DNA of 64,000 nt from Rhodobacter sp. GTDB lineage: Bacteria > Pseudomonadota > Alphaproteobacteria > Rhodobacterales > Rhodobacteraceae. The notes beneath the pieces were generated by a model. That model saw only the letters and a program-made list of their open reading frames with translations. It did not search any database and was not told the origin of the DNA. Both the position numbers and the translations under genes were made by a program. Shown here in pieces: positions 26,256 through 34,376 of the stretch; the first letter of the stretch is position 1, and every line of letters starts with the position of its first letter. The DNA lies in NCBI GenBank assembly GCA_020637555.1, contig JACKKF010000006.1, positions 282,514 through 346,513 of the forward strand, written 5' to 3'.

Positions 26256-27857
26256 ATGACCGTGAAAAGGCCCAACGTCCTGCTCATTATGACCGACCAG
26301 CAGCGCGCCGATCACCTTGGTTGCATGGGGAACTCCATCCTGCGCACGCCCAATATCGACCGCATTGCCCGTCGCGGGGTGCGGTTCGAGGACTGCCATG
26401 TGGTGAATCCGATCTGCCAGGTCAACCGGGCCTCGATCATGACCGGGCGTTACCCGTCTTCGCACCGGGTGCGCTGCAACGGCATTCCGCTGTCGCAGGA
26501 CGCGCGCACCTATGCCGATGTTTTGCGCGATGCCGGGTATCGCACGGTGATGATCGGCAAGAGCCACCTGCAGAACATCACCGGTCTGCCGCCGGTGATC
26601 GACCCGCCCGGCAAGGGCCCCTATGAGCGCCGCGACGGCCGTCTGGTCGAGGGCGAGGAACGCCATCTGGACGGCCCGGAGTATGACGCCGAAAGCACCC
26701 CGCTGTGGCAGGACGATCCCGACCGCGGCATGCCCGCGCCCTATTACGGGTTCGACGTGGCCGAGGTCTGCACGATGCATGCCGACCAGGTGTCGGGGGC
26801 CTATGAACGCTGGCTGCTGGATCGTTGCAACGACCCCGACAGCCTGCGCGGTCCGGTGAACGCCCTGGACAAAGGCACGATCACCACGCCCCGTGCCTGG
26901 CGCACCCGCATGCCCGAGGAGCTGTATCCGACGACCTATGTCGCCGAGCGCACCATCGCCCATATCGACCGCATGACCGCCGACGGCGACGACCGGCCGT
27001 TCCTGATCAAGTGCTCGTTCCCCGACCCGCACGCGCCCTTCACACCGCCCGGCCGCTACTGGTCGATGTATGATCCCGACGCCATGCCGGTCTCGGAGTC
27101 GTTCGGCAAGGGGACGTCCCCGGTCATCGAGCACATGCGCAAAACGCTGGCCGACGGCACCGACAAGCGCAACGGCGAGCTGCCCTTTGCGGTGACCGAA
27201 CGCGAGGCCCGGGAGTCGCTGGCGCTGACCTATGGCATGATCGCGATGATCGACGATGCCGTGGGGCGGATCCTCGACCGGCTTGAGGAGCTTGGCGTGA
27301 TGGACAACACGATCGTCGTCTTCATGTCGGATCACGGCGACGAGATGGGCGATCACGGCATCATGCAGAAGGGCCCGCTGCACTATCGCGGCAGCACGCG
27401 GGTGCCATTTCTGTGGTCGGATCCCGCCTATCCGTCGCGGGCCGGGGCCTCGGTTCCGGGGCTGGCCTCGTCCATCGACTTTGCGCAGACGCTGCTTCAG
27501 CGCCTCGATCTGGCCGAGCCCTACGGGATGCAGGGCGTCAGCCTGCTGCCGCTTATTGACGGCACCGAAGCCGAGGTGCGCGACCATATCTATATGGAGG
27601 ACGACCGCGAACGTATTTACCTCGGTTTCACCGAGCCGCAGCGCCTGCGCACCGTCCTGACCCATGATCACCGGCTGACGGTCTATGACCCCTTGCCCTG
27701 GACCGAGATGTTCGACCTGACGCAGGATCCCGGGGAAAACACCAATCTGTGGGACGACCCGGGTCAGGCCGCGCTGCGGTCCCGGATGCTGGAGCTGATG
27801 GTCCACGCGGCAATCCGAAGCGGCGAGCGCCTGCCGTTCCTGACCGGTGCCGCCTGA
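26256..27857 (+). CDS. Sulfatase-family hydrolase with atypical CxVxR active site
   Basis: A 533-residue alkaline phosphatase-superfamily sulfatase without a signal peptide, so cytoplasmic. Metal ligands Asp14 in LLIMTDQQRADH and the C-terminal-half MSDHGDEMGDHG are present, as is GRYPSSHR after the active site. The formylglycine position is Cys54 in PICQVNRAS; the usual CxPSR core has Val in place of Pro. The family includes sulfate-ester and phosphonate-monoester hydrolases. AAGGAG precedes the ATG. The position between a TRAP permease and a tartrate-dehydratase-like gene suggests that a sulfated or phosphorylated hydroxy acid is taken up and desulfated; this is inference. Confidence 0.85.
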   Translation: MTVKRPNVLLIMTDQQRADHLGCMGNSILRTPNIDRIARRGVRFEDCHVVNPICQVNRASIMTGRYPSSHRVRCNGIPLSQDARTYADVLRDAGYRTVMIGKSHLQNITGLPPVIDPPGKGPYERRDGRLVEGEERHLDGPEYDAESTPLWQDDPDRGMPAPYYGFDVAEVCTMHADQVSGAYERWLLDRCNDPDSLRGPVNALDKGTITTPRAWRTRMPEELYPTTYVAERTIAHIDRMTADGDDRPFLIKCSFPDPHAPFTPPGRYWSMYDPDAMPVSESFGKGTSPVIEHMRKTLADGTDKRNGELPFAVTEREARESLALTYGMIAMIDDAVGRILDRLEELGVMDNTIVVFMSDHGDEMGDHGIMQKGPLHYRGSTRVPFLWSDPAYPSRAGASVPGLASSIDFAQTLLQRLDLAEPYGMQGVSLLPLIDGTEAEVRDHIYMEDDRERIYLGFTEPQRLRTVLTHDHRLTVYDPLPWTEMFDLTQDPGENTNLWDDPGQAALRSRMLELMVHAAIRSGERLPFLTGAA

Positions 27858-27991
27858 TTTCCCCGGTCCCGGGCGGGGCGGGGGCCACCCGGCCGTCCGC
27901 TCACCCGGGATCCAATCTTGAACCGAACCGTGCCTTGGAGCACGGCGGCGCTGTTATGCGCTTCGATACCATGTAACGCTGGAGTAAACCG

Positions 27992-29170
27992 GTGACGGAA
28001 ACAGCCCGAATTGTCGAAATCCGCGAACTCTCGGTCCCGCTCAAGGGGCAGGTCGCGAATGCCGTGGTCAATTTCGCGGAACACGATGTTTCGCTGGTTG
28101 CGGTCATGTCGAATGTGATGCGCAACGGCAAGCCGGTGGTGGGCCTCGGCTTCAACTCGATTGGACGGTTTGCGCAGGGGGGCCTGCTGAACCGCCGGTT
28201 CATTCCCCGGGTGTTGGCGGCGATGCCGGACAGCCTCGGCGGCGGACCGAATGGCGGGCCCGATCCCGCCAAGGTCCGCGCCGTCGCCATGCGCAACGAA
28301 AAACCCGGTGGGCACGGCGATCGGGCTGCGGCGGTTGCCGCACTGGAACTGGCGGTCTGGGATCTGGCGGCGAAACTGGGCGACGAACCCGCCTGGGTGA
28401 CGATGGCCCGCGCCTATGGCACCACGCCACACCGCGACGGAAGCCCGGTCTATGCCGCCGGCGGCTACTACTATGACGGAATGTCCAAGGGGAGCCTGGC
28501 AGAGGAACTGGCAGGGTATCTCGATCAGGGGTTCACCTCGGTCAAGATGAAGATCGGCGGCGCCTCGCTGGCCGAGGATACCGCCCGCATCGAAGAGGCG
28601 ATCGGTATGCTGGGCGGGGCCGACCGGGTGGCGGTCGACGCCAACGGGCGGTTCGACCGGGCCGAGGCCCTGAGCTGGGGGCGGCACCTCGATGGTTACG
28701 GGCTGCGCTGGCTCGAGGAAATGGGCGACCCGCTGGACTATGGCGTCCACGCGGCCCTGGTGGCCGAGATCGACACCGCCATTGCCACCGGCGAAAACCT
28801 GTTCAGCCGGCAGGATGTGCGAAACCTTCTGGCCTTTGGTGCGCCGCGGCCCGGCAAGGACATCTTTCAGATGGATGCGGGGCTCAGCTATGGTCTGGGC
28901 GAATACGCCGGGATGATTGCCGATCTCGAATCCGCCGGGCATCGCCGCGAGCAGGTGATGCCGCATGGTGGGCACCTGATCAACCTGCACATCGTGACCG
29001 CGCTGGGCCTCGGCGGCTGCGAGGCCTATCCCAAGGTCTTTGTGCCCTTCGGCGGCTATGCGCCGCAATGCCGGTTGCAGGACGGGCGGATCAGCCCCAG
29101 CGATGCGCCCGGCTTCGGCCTGGAGCAAAAAGTAGACCTGCAACCCGAGATCGAAAGGATCCTGGCATGA
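27992..29170 (+). CDS. Enolase-superfamily enzyme, D-tartrate dehydratase-like
   Basis: A 392-residue mandelate-racemase-group enzyme. It closely resembles D(-)-tartrate dehydratase of Bradyrhizobium: GFNSIGRFAQGG, NEKPGGHGDR, YAAGGYYY, VKMKIGGA, AVDANGRF, ATGENLFSRQDVRNLL and PHGGH. Expected residues fall at Lys187 (base), Asp216, Glu242 and Glu268 (Mg2+), and His325 (acid), each three positions on from those I recall for the Bradyrhizobium enzyme. The reaction would be Mg-dependent syn or anti dehydration of an acid sugar or tartrate to a 2-keto acid (oxaloacetate from tartrate). Start is GTG with GGAG 8 bases upstream. It overlaps the next gene by four bases. Confidence 0.85.
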   Translation: MTETARIVEIRELSVPLKGQVANAVVNFAEHDVSLVAVMSNVMRNGKPVVGLGFNSIGRFAQGGLLNRRFIPRVLAAMPDSLGGGPNGGPDPAKVRAVAMRNEKPGGHGDRAAAVAALELAVWDLAAKLGDEPAWVTMARAYGTTPHRDGSPVYAAGGYYYDGMSKGSLAEELAGYLDQGFTSVKMKIGGASLAEDTARIEEAIGMLGGADRVAVDANGRFDRAEALSWGRHLDGYGLRWLEEMGDPLDYGVHAALVAEIDTAIATGENLFSRQDVRNLLAFGAPRPGKDIFQMDAGLSYGLGEYAGMIADLESAGHRREQVMPHGGHLINLHIVTALGLGGCEAYPKVFVPFGGYAPQCRLQDGRISPSDAPGFGLEQKVDLQPEIERILA

Positions 29171-30120
29171 GCACCCCCGCGCCCGCGCCCCTGCGCATCG
29201 CCATCGTCGGCTGCGGCGCGATGGGGTCGGTCTATGCCGGGCTTCTGGCCAAGGCCGGGCACGATGTCCTGGCGCTGTCGCCGCGCGGCGCGCACATGAG
29301 CGCCATCGCCGCGCAGGGCCTGCACCTGACCGGGGCCAGCGGCGATCAGGTGATCCGCGTCGCGACCTATACCGAGGCCCCCGATACCCCCGTCGATCTG
29401 GTCGTTCTGGCAACCAAGGCGCTGCACGCGGCAGCCGCGATCCGTGGTGCCGCGCCTCTGATCGGACCCGAGACGATCGTCCTGGCGATCCAGAACGGGC
29501 TTGGCGCCAGCGAGCAGGTGGCCGAGGTCGTCGGCCCCGAACGCCTCGCGGTCGGTATTGCCGCAGCCTTTGGTGCCAGCCTGCGCGCGCCGGGTCACGC
29601 GCATCACGAGAACACCGGCAAGATCGTCATCGGCGCCTATGCCGCGTTGCCCGGTGCCCGGCTGGAGCGCATCGCCGCCGCCTGGTCCGCCGCCGGCATG
29701 GACGCATCCGTCGTGCCCGATATCGCCGCGATGCAATGGGAAAAGCTGATCTGCAACGTCGCCTACAGTGGCCTGTGCGGGATCACCGGGCGGACCGTCG
29801 GTGCGGTGATGGACAGCCCCGATCTGGGCCCGGTCAGCCGGGCCGCGGCGCAGGAGGCCTTTGACATCGCCCGTGCCGCGGGGATCGCGCTGTCGGTCAC
29901 CGACCCGGTGGCGCATGTGCTGGCGTTCGGGGAAAAGGTGCGCGGCGCGAAACCCTCGGTGCTGCTGGATATCGAGGCCGGGCGGCCCAGCGAGATCGAC
30001 TATATCAACGGGGCCATCGACCGGGTTGCACGCACCATCGACCGGTGCGCGCCGGTGAATGCGACGCTCACCGCGCTGGTCCATGACCGCGTGGACCGCG
30101 ACGCCGAAGGCTGCCGCTGA
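29167..30120 (+). CDS. Ketopantoate reductase-family (ApbA/PanE) oxidoreductase
   Basis: A 317-residue NAD(P)H-dependent 2-keto acid reductase. The Rossmann motif IVGCGAMGSVYAG is at residues 12-24, the central IQNGLGASE near 115 and the catalytic Lys in WEKLICNVAYSG near 195 (KxxxN form). PSVLLDIEAGRPSEIDYINGA near 265-285 is the family C-terminal signature. Coupling by ATGA to the tartrate-dehydratase-like gene argues that it reduces, or oxidises to, a keto acid of this catabolic route rather than serving pantothenate synthesis. The true substrate is unknown. Confidence 0.88.
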   Translation: MSTPAPAPLRIAIVGCGAMGSVYAGLLAKAGHDVLALSPRGAHMSAIAAQGLHLTGASGDQVIRVATYTEAPDTPVDLVVLATKALHAAAAIRGAAPLIGPETIVLAIQNGLGASEQVAEVVGPERLAVGIAAAFGASLRAPGHAHHENTGKIVIGAYAALPGARLERIAAAWSAAGMDASVVPDIAAMQWEKLICNVAYSGLCGITGRTVGAVMDSPDLGPVSRAAAQEAFDIARAAGIALSVTDPVAHVLAFGEKVRGAKPSVLLDIEAGRPSEIDYINGAIDRVARTIDRCAPVNATLTALVHDRVDRDAEGCR

Positions 30121-30139
30121 CCCCCGCGGCGCGGTCAGG

Positions 30140-31159
30140 TCAGGCGCGCGCGACGGTGCCGCGCCGGGCGAGGGTGCAGGGAAACCGGATCGTCTGGACC
30201 CCGGTATCGCCGGTGGTGATCTGGGCATCGGGGGTGTCGATGGTCCGCCCGGCGGCAATTGCGGCGATGGTGCGCGCGATCTTGTCGATCGGCAGCTGCA
30301 CCGAGGTGATGCCCGGCCCCCAGAAGGCGAACCAGCCCGGGTCGTCGTAGCCGGTGAAGCTCAACTGCGCGGGGATCGACAGGCCCGAAGCCACCACCGC
30401 CTCCAGAAAGCCGATTGTCAGCTGCGAACTGCCGAGCACGACAGCCTGCGGCGGAGGCGCGTCCTGCAGCAGCCTGAGCATCGCCGCGCGTCCGAATTCG
30501 GGCTGCGGCGGACCCAGCTCGAAGCGGACATGGTCGGACAGCCCGGCCTGCGCCATTGTCGTCAGATACCCGTCCAGCCGTTCCTGGCCGGTGCTCAGGG
30601 TCTCGCCGCCGCCGCCGATATAGGCGATCCGCCGATGGCCGTTGTCCAGCAGATGCCGGGTCGCCGTGGCCACGCCCTGCCGGTCGTCGGCGGCGATCAG
30701 ATCCGCATCCAGCCCCGGGTGCCGCCGCACCAGCTGCAGGGTCTGCATCTCGTTCAGCGCCGCGATCGAGGTCGGAGTCATCCCTTCGGTCGGGGTAACG
30801 ATGATCGCGCGCGCCCGGGCATGCTGCAATTCGATGATGTGATGTTCTTCGCGCATCGGGTCGTCGTCGGTGGTGGCCAGAACCAGCTGCAGCCCGTGGT
30901 CCGAGCTGTATCGCCCGACGACGCTGGCGATGCGCGAATAGAAGGCGTTGGTGATGTCCGGCAGGACAAAGCCGATGATGTTGGCCGTCGATCCGCGCAG
31001 CATCCGCGCGGCGCTGTCGGGCCGGTAGCCCATCGACCGGGCGGTTTCCAGAACCAGCGCGCGCGTGTCGGGCTTGACCAGCGGCGAGCCGTTCAGCGCC
31101 CGTGAAACCGTGGCGTGAGAGACCCCGATGGCCCGACCGATATCCTTGATGGTGACCAA
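30140..31159 (-). CDS. LacI-family transcriptional regulator
   Basis: A 339-residue regulator. The N-terminal helix-turn-helix reads IKDIGRAIGVSHATVSRALNG, followed by the hinge helix segment RPDSAARMLRGS and a periplasmic-binding-like sensor domain (IIGFVLPDITNAFYSRIA; GHRRIAYIGG). The TTG start gives MVTIKDIG and has GAGGAGA 8 bases upstream; a longer frame exists but has no family match. It converges on the panE-like gene, closing TRAP cluster 1. LacI-type 14-mers before both TRAP operons are its likely targets. No copy of the motif is seen at its own promoter. The effector is presumably a sugar acid or related metabolite. Confidence 0.93.
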   Translation of the reverse strand: MVTIKDIGRAIGVSHATVSRALNGSPLVKPDTRALVLETARSMGYRPDSAARMLRGSTANIIGFVLPDITNAFYSRIASVVGRYSSDHGLQLVLATTDDDPMREEHHIIELQHARARAIIVTPTEGMTPTSIAALNEMQTLQLVRRHPGLDADLIAADDRQGVATATRHLLDNGHRRIAYIGGGGETLSTGQERLDGYLTTMAQAGLSDHVRFELGPPQPEFGRAAMLRLLQDAPPPQAVVLGSSQLTIGFLEAVVASGLSIPAQLSFTGYDDPGWFAFWGPGITSVQLPIDKIARTIAAIAAGRTIDTPDAQITTGDTGVQTIRFPCTLARRGTVARA

Positions 31160-31264
31160 CGCTGACTCTCCTCTGGGCGGTCTTGCCACCGGAATACAGC
31201 CCCCGGTCGCCCGCACAAGTCTAGCGGGCAATGATGCGCCCGGGCAATCGTGCGGGCTGCGGCA

Positions 31265-31834
31265 TTACGCCGATCCTTTGCCCTGACGCAGCGCGACCAG
31301 ATCGCGGAATCCCGCCAGCGCCGGGTCGATCTTGGCCCGGGCCAGGGGATCGCCAAAGCGTGCGGTGATATCGGCCTTCGACGTGACGCCGCTCATCGAG
31401 ATCATGTAGGGCAGGGTGAGCGCGCCGAGCAGCTCGACGCTGGGCCGCAGCGACCGGATCGCGCGCCAGGCACCATAGGGCGCTGCCGAGGCTCCGCCGA
31501 TCAGCGTCGGTTTCATCGCCATCAGCGTGACCGAGACGCGGCTCAGCCAGTCGATGCCGTTCTTCAGTGTGCCGGGGATGGCGTGGTTGTATTCCGGCGT
31601 GATCAGGATCAGGCCGTCTGCCGCCTGGATCCGGGCGGCGAGGTCGCGCATCGGCTGGGGCACGCCCTCGGTCTGTTCGCTTCGGGCCGAATAATGCGGG
31701 GTTTCCTCGAACAGGGTATAGTCGACCCGGTCGACGGCGAAGCCGGCAGGCGCGAGCTCGTCGAGGATCACATCCAGAAGGGCGGCGTTCAGGGAGTTTT
31801 CGCGGCTGGACGCAGCGAGAGCGAGGATGGTCAT
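31265..31834 (-). CDS. NADPH-dependent FMN reductase family protein
   Basis: A 189-residue flavodoxin-fold protein. The FMN phosphate loop is LALAASSRENSLNAALL at the N-terminus, LILITPEYNHAIPGTLKNGIDWLSR near residue 100 and the SAAPYGAWRAIRSLR segment complete the ChrR/SsuE-type pattern. It reduces FMN or quinones with NADPH. It reads away from the VOC gene across a 358-base region that holds two MarR-type palindromes, so it is likely part of the aromatic regulon; it could supply reduced flavin or protect against quinones from dihydroxy-aromatic intermediates. That role is inferred. Confidence 0.88.
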   Translation of the reverse strand: MTILALAASSRENSLNAALLDVILDELAPAGFAVDRVDYTLFEETPHYSARSEQTEGVPQPMRDLAARIQAADGLILITPEYNHAIPGTLKNGIDWLSRVSVTLMAMKPTLIGGASAAPYGAWRAIRSLRPSVELLGALTLPYMISMSGVTSKADITARFGDPLARAKIDPALAGFRDLVALRQGKGSA

Positions 31835-31890
31835 CCAGTGTCCTTTGAGTCGGTGGGGCGCATCCGCGCAGGGCCCGGGCGCGAAGATAG

Positions 31891-31902
31891 TTCGATGTCT
31901 AA
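31891..31902. promoter_or_regulatory. MarR-type operator-like site (FMN reductase side)
   Basis: TTCGATGTCTAA, one base in each family position away from the perfect TTAGANNTCTAA form. It lies 57 bases upstream of the FMN reductase start codon. Confidence 0.5.
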
Positions 31903-32141
31903 ATTATTGTCCGCTGCTTGCAAAAGGCAACGGCTGGATCGGGGACGGTGGCGGAATTTTTTGCCCCGGCGGCTGCTTTCGGCAAATCATTCTAAACCGA
32001 ATCATCTTTTGACCCGGTGCCGGGAGCCGGACTATTCGACTACCCGGCTGCAGATGGGGTGTCGAAGGGCAGGGTGAATTGGGAATAGTATTCAATGGCT
32101 TGATCGAACCCCCGCGCTGTGGAATTCCTGTTTGTAAAAAC

Positions 32142-32153
32142 TTAGATATCGAA
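32142..32153. promoter_or_regulatory. MarR-type operator-like site (VOC gene side)
   Basis: TTAGATATCGAA, matching the same consensus with one arm base changed. It lies 40 bases upstream of the VOC protein start, a promoter position. Confidence 0.52.
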
Positions 32154-32192
32154 TAATATGATGCCGGGGCGAGGCTCAAGAAGGAGAGATTG

Positions 32193-32717
32193 ATGCTACC
32201 GCAGTCCATTCACCACGTTGCTTACCGCTGCAAGGATGCGCAGGAGACCGTCGAGTTCTACGAAAAGGCGTTGGGGATGGAATACACCTTCGCCGTGGCC
32301 GAGAATCACAATCCAACCACGGGCGAAGCCAACCCCTTCATGCACATCTTCTTCCAGCTGCCCGACGGCAGCCATCTGGCGTTCTTCGAGCTGCCCGAGG
32401 AACCCGAGATGGGCCGCGATCCGAACACGCCGGAATGGGTGCAGCATCTGGCGATGGATGTCGCCAGCCTGGATGACCTGACCGTTGCCAAAGAGCGGCT
32501 CGAGGCGATGGGCGTCGAGGTGGTCGGCCCGACCGATCACAAGATCTGCCATTCGATCTATTTCTTCGATCCGAACGGCCACCGGCTTGAACTCGCATTC
32601 CGCACGATGCAACCGCCGCTGGCGAAGAAGCTGCACGACATTTCGGCACCGATGCTGGCCGCGTGGTCCAAGAGCAAGCGCGCGCCGATGGACCTGATGG
32701 CGAAACTCGCCGAGTGA
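32193..32717 (+). CDS. VOC-superfamily protein (glyoxalase/extradiol dioxygenase fold)
   Basis: A 174-residue vicinal oxygen chelate protein. The first module begins SIHHVAYRCKDAQETVEFYEKALGM, the second WVQHLAMDVASLDDL, with HRLELAF near residue 130. Metal-site candidates are His7/8, His in VQHLAM and Glu in HRLELAF. It could be a ring-cleavage dioxygenase, a lyase or a small detoxifying enzyme; length fits glyoxalase-like forms better than two-domain dioxygenases. AAGGAG stands before the ATG; a TTG one codon upstream is less likely. The MarR-type site upstream links it to the phthalate-like cluster. Confidence 0.85.
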   Translation: MLPQSIHHVAYRCKDAQETVEFYEKALGMEYTFAVAENHNPTTGEANPFMHIFFQLPDGSHLAFFELPEEPEMGRDPNTPEWVQHLAMDVASLDDLTVAKERLEAMGVEVVGPTDHKICHSIYFFDPNGHRLELAFRTMQPPLAKKLHDISAPMLAAWSKSKRAPMDLMAKLAE

Positions 32718-32753
32718 TCGCCGCGACTGGCGGGTCGTGATTTCAATCGCGAA

Positions 32754-32767
32754 TGTTCACGTTTACA
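32754..32767 (+). promoter_or_regulatory. LacI-type operator-like site 3 (TRAP operon 2)
   Basis: TGTTCACGTTTACA, fitting TGWWCACGTTTRCA. It is 50 bases upstream of the second dctP start and overlaps a possible -35 (TTTACA 32762-32767) paired with TACACA at 32785-32790 after 17 bases. Confidence 0.58.
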
Positions 32768-32816
32768 TTTGTGAGATCATCGCTTACACATGACTGGACT
32801 CTAGGGAGGAGAACCC

Positions 32817-33854
32817 ATGAACAAGACTGTAGCCCTGCTTGGGCTTTTTCTTAGCTTGCCGATGTTCACGTTTGCATCTGGAGCCGACGCAGACACCGTG
32901 CTGCGTTTCGGCTGGTATGGCAGCGCCGAAGCGGATTTTAACCGCAACGGAACCTTCGAATGGGGGCGTCAGGTCGAGGAAGTGACCGAAGGCCGCGTGC
33001 GTGTCGAATTCCTGGCCTCGCCGCCGGGATCGCCGACGGTTTTCTATGACCTGATCCGCGACCGGGTGATGGATGCGGGGTATTATTCGCCGGGCATCCA
33101 GCAGCGCCCCTTCGTTCTGCACCGTGTCGCCGAACTGCCCTTCCTGGGCGACTCGGCCGAGGCGAACTCGGCCGCTTACTGGCGGATCTATCAGGAATAC
33201 CTGGCGCCGGCCGGCGAGAATGACGATGTGGTCGTCGTCACCGTCTCGACCCACGGTCCGGGGATGATCCACAATTCGGTGCGGCCAATCACCCGCGCGG
33301 CGGACCTCGAAGGTCTGAAGATGCGCGTGCCGGGCGACACCATCGGCCAGCTGGCGACCTCGCTGGGTGCGGTGGCGATGTCGGTGCCCTTTACCGAGGT
33401 CTCGCAGGTGATCTCGAACCATGTCGTGGACGGTATCTTCGTGCCCTACAACGCGGTGCGCGACATGTCGCTGGCGCGGTATCTGCCCTATACCACCGAC
33501 GTGCCCGGCGGGATCTACAATTTCGTCTTTCACTTCGCGATCAACCGCGATGCCTGGAACGAGATCTCGGCCGAGGATCAGGCGGCGATCATGGGCGTGT
33601 CGGGCGAGGCCGGTGCGCGGATGATCGGTCATTCCTGGGACATCGGTGACGCGGCGGGGCGCGAATACGTTGCCGCCGAGGGCGTGCAGGTGACGCAGAT
33701 GTCGCCCGAATTCCGCGCCGAGATCGAGGCCGCCTTTGTGCCGATGGAGACCGAGTGGTTCGACCGCGCCGCCGCGTTGGGCGTCGATGGCCGTGCCGCG
33801 CTGGCCGCCTACCGCGAGGAAGTCGCGCGCCTGAACGAGGAAATGGCGCATTAA
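32817..33854 (+). CDS. TRAP transporter substrate-binding protein (DctP family), system 2
   Basis: A 345-residue periplasmic binding protein with a signal peptide (MNKTVALLGLFLSLPMFTFA, cleavage near ASGADA). DctP marks include the GLKMRVPGDTIGQLATSLGA segment with the conserved Arg and VSQVISNHVVDGIFVPYNAV. The mature domain (LRFGWYGSAEADFNRNG) differs from system 1, so a different ligand is likely. GGGAGGAG precedes the ATG. A LacI-type 14-mer occurs upstream and another within codons for the signal peptide. The operon continues into an alpha/beta hydrolase beside a phthalate-type dioxygenase, so an aromatic acid is a reasonable ligand guess. Confidence 0.93.
   Translation: MNKTVALLGLFLSLPMFTFASGADADTVLRFGWYGSAEADFNRNGTFEWGRQVEEVTEGRVRVEFLASPPGSPTVFYDLIRDRVMDAGYYSPGIQQRPFVLHRVAELPFLGDSAEANSAAYWRIYQEYLAPAGENDDVVVVTVSTHGPGMIHNSVRPITRAADLEGLKMRVPGDTIGQLATSLGAVAMSVPFTEVSQVISNHVVDGIFVPYNAVRDMSLARYLPYTTDVPGGIYNFVFHFAINRDAWNEISAEDQAAIMGVSGEAGARMIGHSWDIGDAAGREYVAAEGVQVTQMSPEFRAEIEAAFVPMETEWFDRAAALGVDGRAALAAYREEVARLNEEMAH
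32863..32876 (+). promoter_or_regulatory. LacI-type operator-like site 4 (inside dctP2 signal-peptide codons)
   Basis: TGTTCACGTTTGCA, encoding part of the MFTFAS segment of the signal peptide. Its centre is 109 bp from site 3. An operator within the first codons, with a second one at the promoter, is the looping arrangement known from lac. Coincidence with codon use remains possible. Confidence 0.45.
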
Positions 33855-34376
33855 ATGGCGGGGACCGATTCCCGCCCGGATCAGGGTCTGCGGGGCGCAA
33901 CGCTCCGCAGACTCCTTCGCTTCGGATTGGCGGCGTTCCTGTTCGCCTTGATGCTGGTGACGGTGATCGACGTGACCGGGCGCGACCTCTTCAACAGCCC
34001 GCTCAGGGGTGGCTACGAGTTGTCGGGGCTGATGCTGATGGCGCTGTTCTTTCTGGCGCTGCCCACCGCCACGATGCGCCGCGCCCATATCACCGTCGAG
34101 TTGATCGACGCCATGCTGAGCAACCGCGCCCGGCGCTGGCTGGAGGTTCTGGGCATGCTGATCTGCGCGGTGACACTGGGCATCGTCAGCTATTTCGTGC
34201 TGCAAAAGGGGCTCAGTTCGGTGCGCTACGGCGAGGCGACGATGTTCCTGCGCCTGCCGCTGGGGCCTTTCGCGCTGCTGGGCGCGGCCTCGATCCTGCT
34301 GTCAGCTCTGGCGTTGCTGTGGCGTGCCATCGCCTTGCTGCGCTCCAATGGGAAACCGGATACCGACCATGCTTGA
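33855..34376 (+). CDS. TRAP transporter small permease (DctQ family), system 2
   Basis: A 173-residue membrane protein with four helices and a charged N-terminus (MAGTDSRPDQGLRGATLRRLLR). The first helix runs FGLAAFLFALMLVTVIDVTG and the RRAHITVELID segment follows the second, as in DctQ proteins. The ATG directly follows the dctP2 stop with no gap and the 3' end overlaps dctM2 by 8 bases, so translation is tightly coupled. Confidence 0.9.
   Translation: MAGTDSRPDQGLRGATLRRLLRFGLAAFLFALMLVTVIDVTGRDLFNSPLRGGYELSGLMLMALFFLALPTATMRRAHITVELIDAMLSNRARRWLEVLGMLICAVTLGIVSYFVLQKGLSSVRYGEATMFLRLPLGPFALLGAASILLSALALLWRAIALLRSNGKPDTDHA

Larger units (their letters stand above)
31835..32192. other. 358-base divergent regulatory region (FMN reductase / VOC protein)
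   Basis: No gene is seen. The region is clearly richer in A/T than its surroundings, notably 31890-32160. It contains two 12-bp palindrome-like sites (31891-31902 and 32142-32153), one near each gene start, and A/T stretches that could be -10 elements (AATAATATG at 32152-32160; TAAATTATT at 31899-31907). Confidence 0.55.

Noticed and set aside
29167..30120. Biosynthetic panE for pantothenate
   Set aside because: The family is right but coupling to a catabolic operon with TRAP and dehydratase genes argues against a housekeeping role; left as a family-level call.
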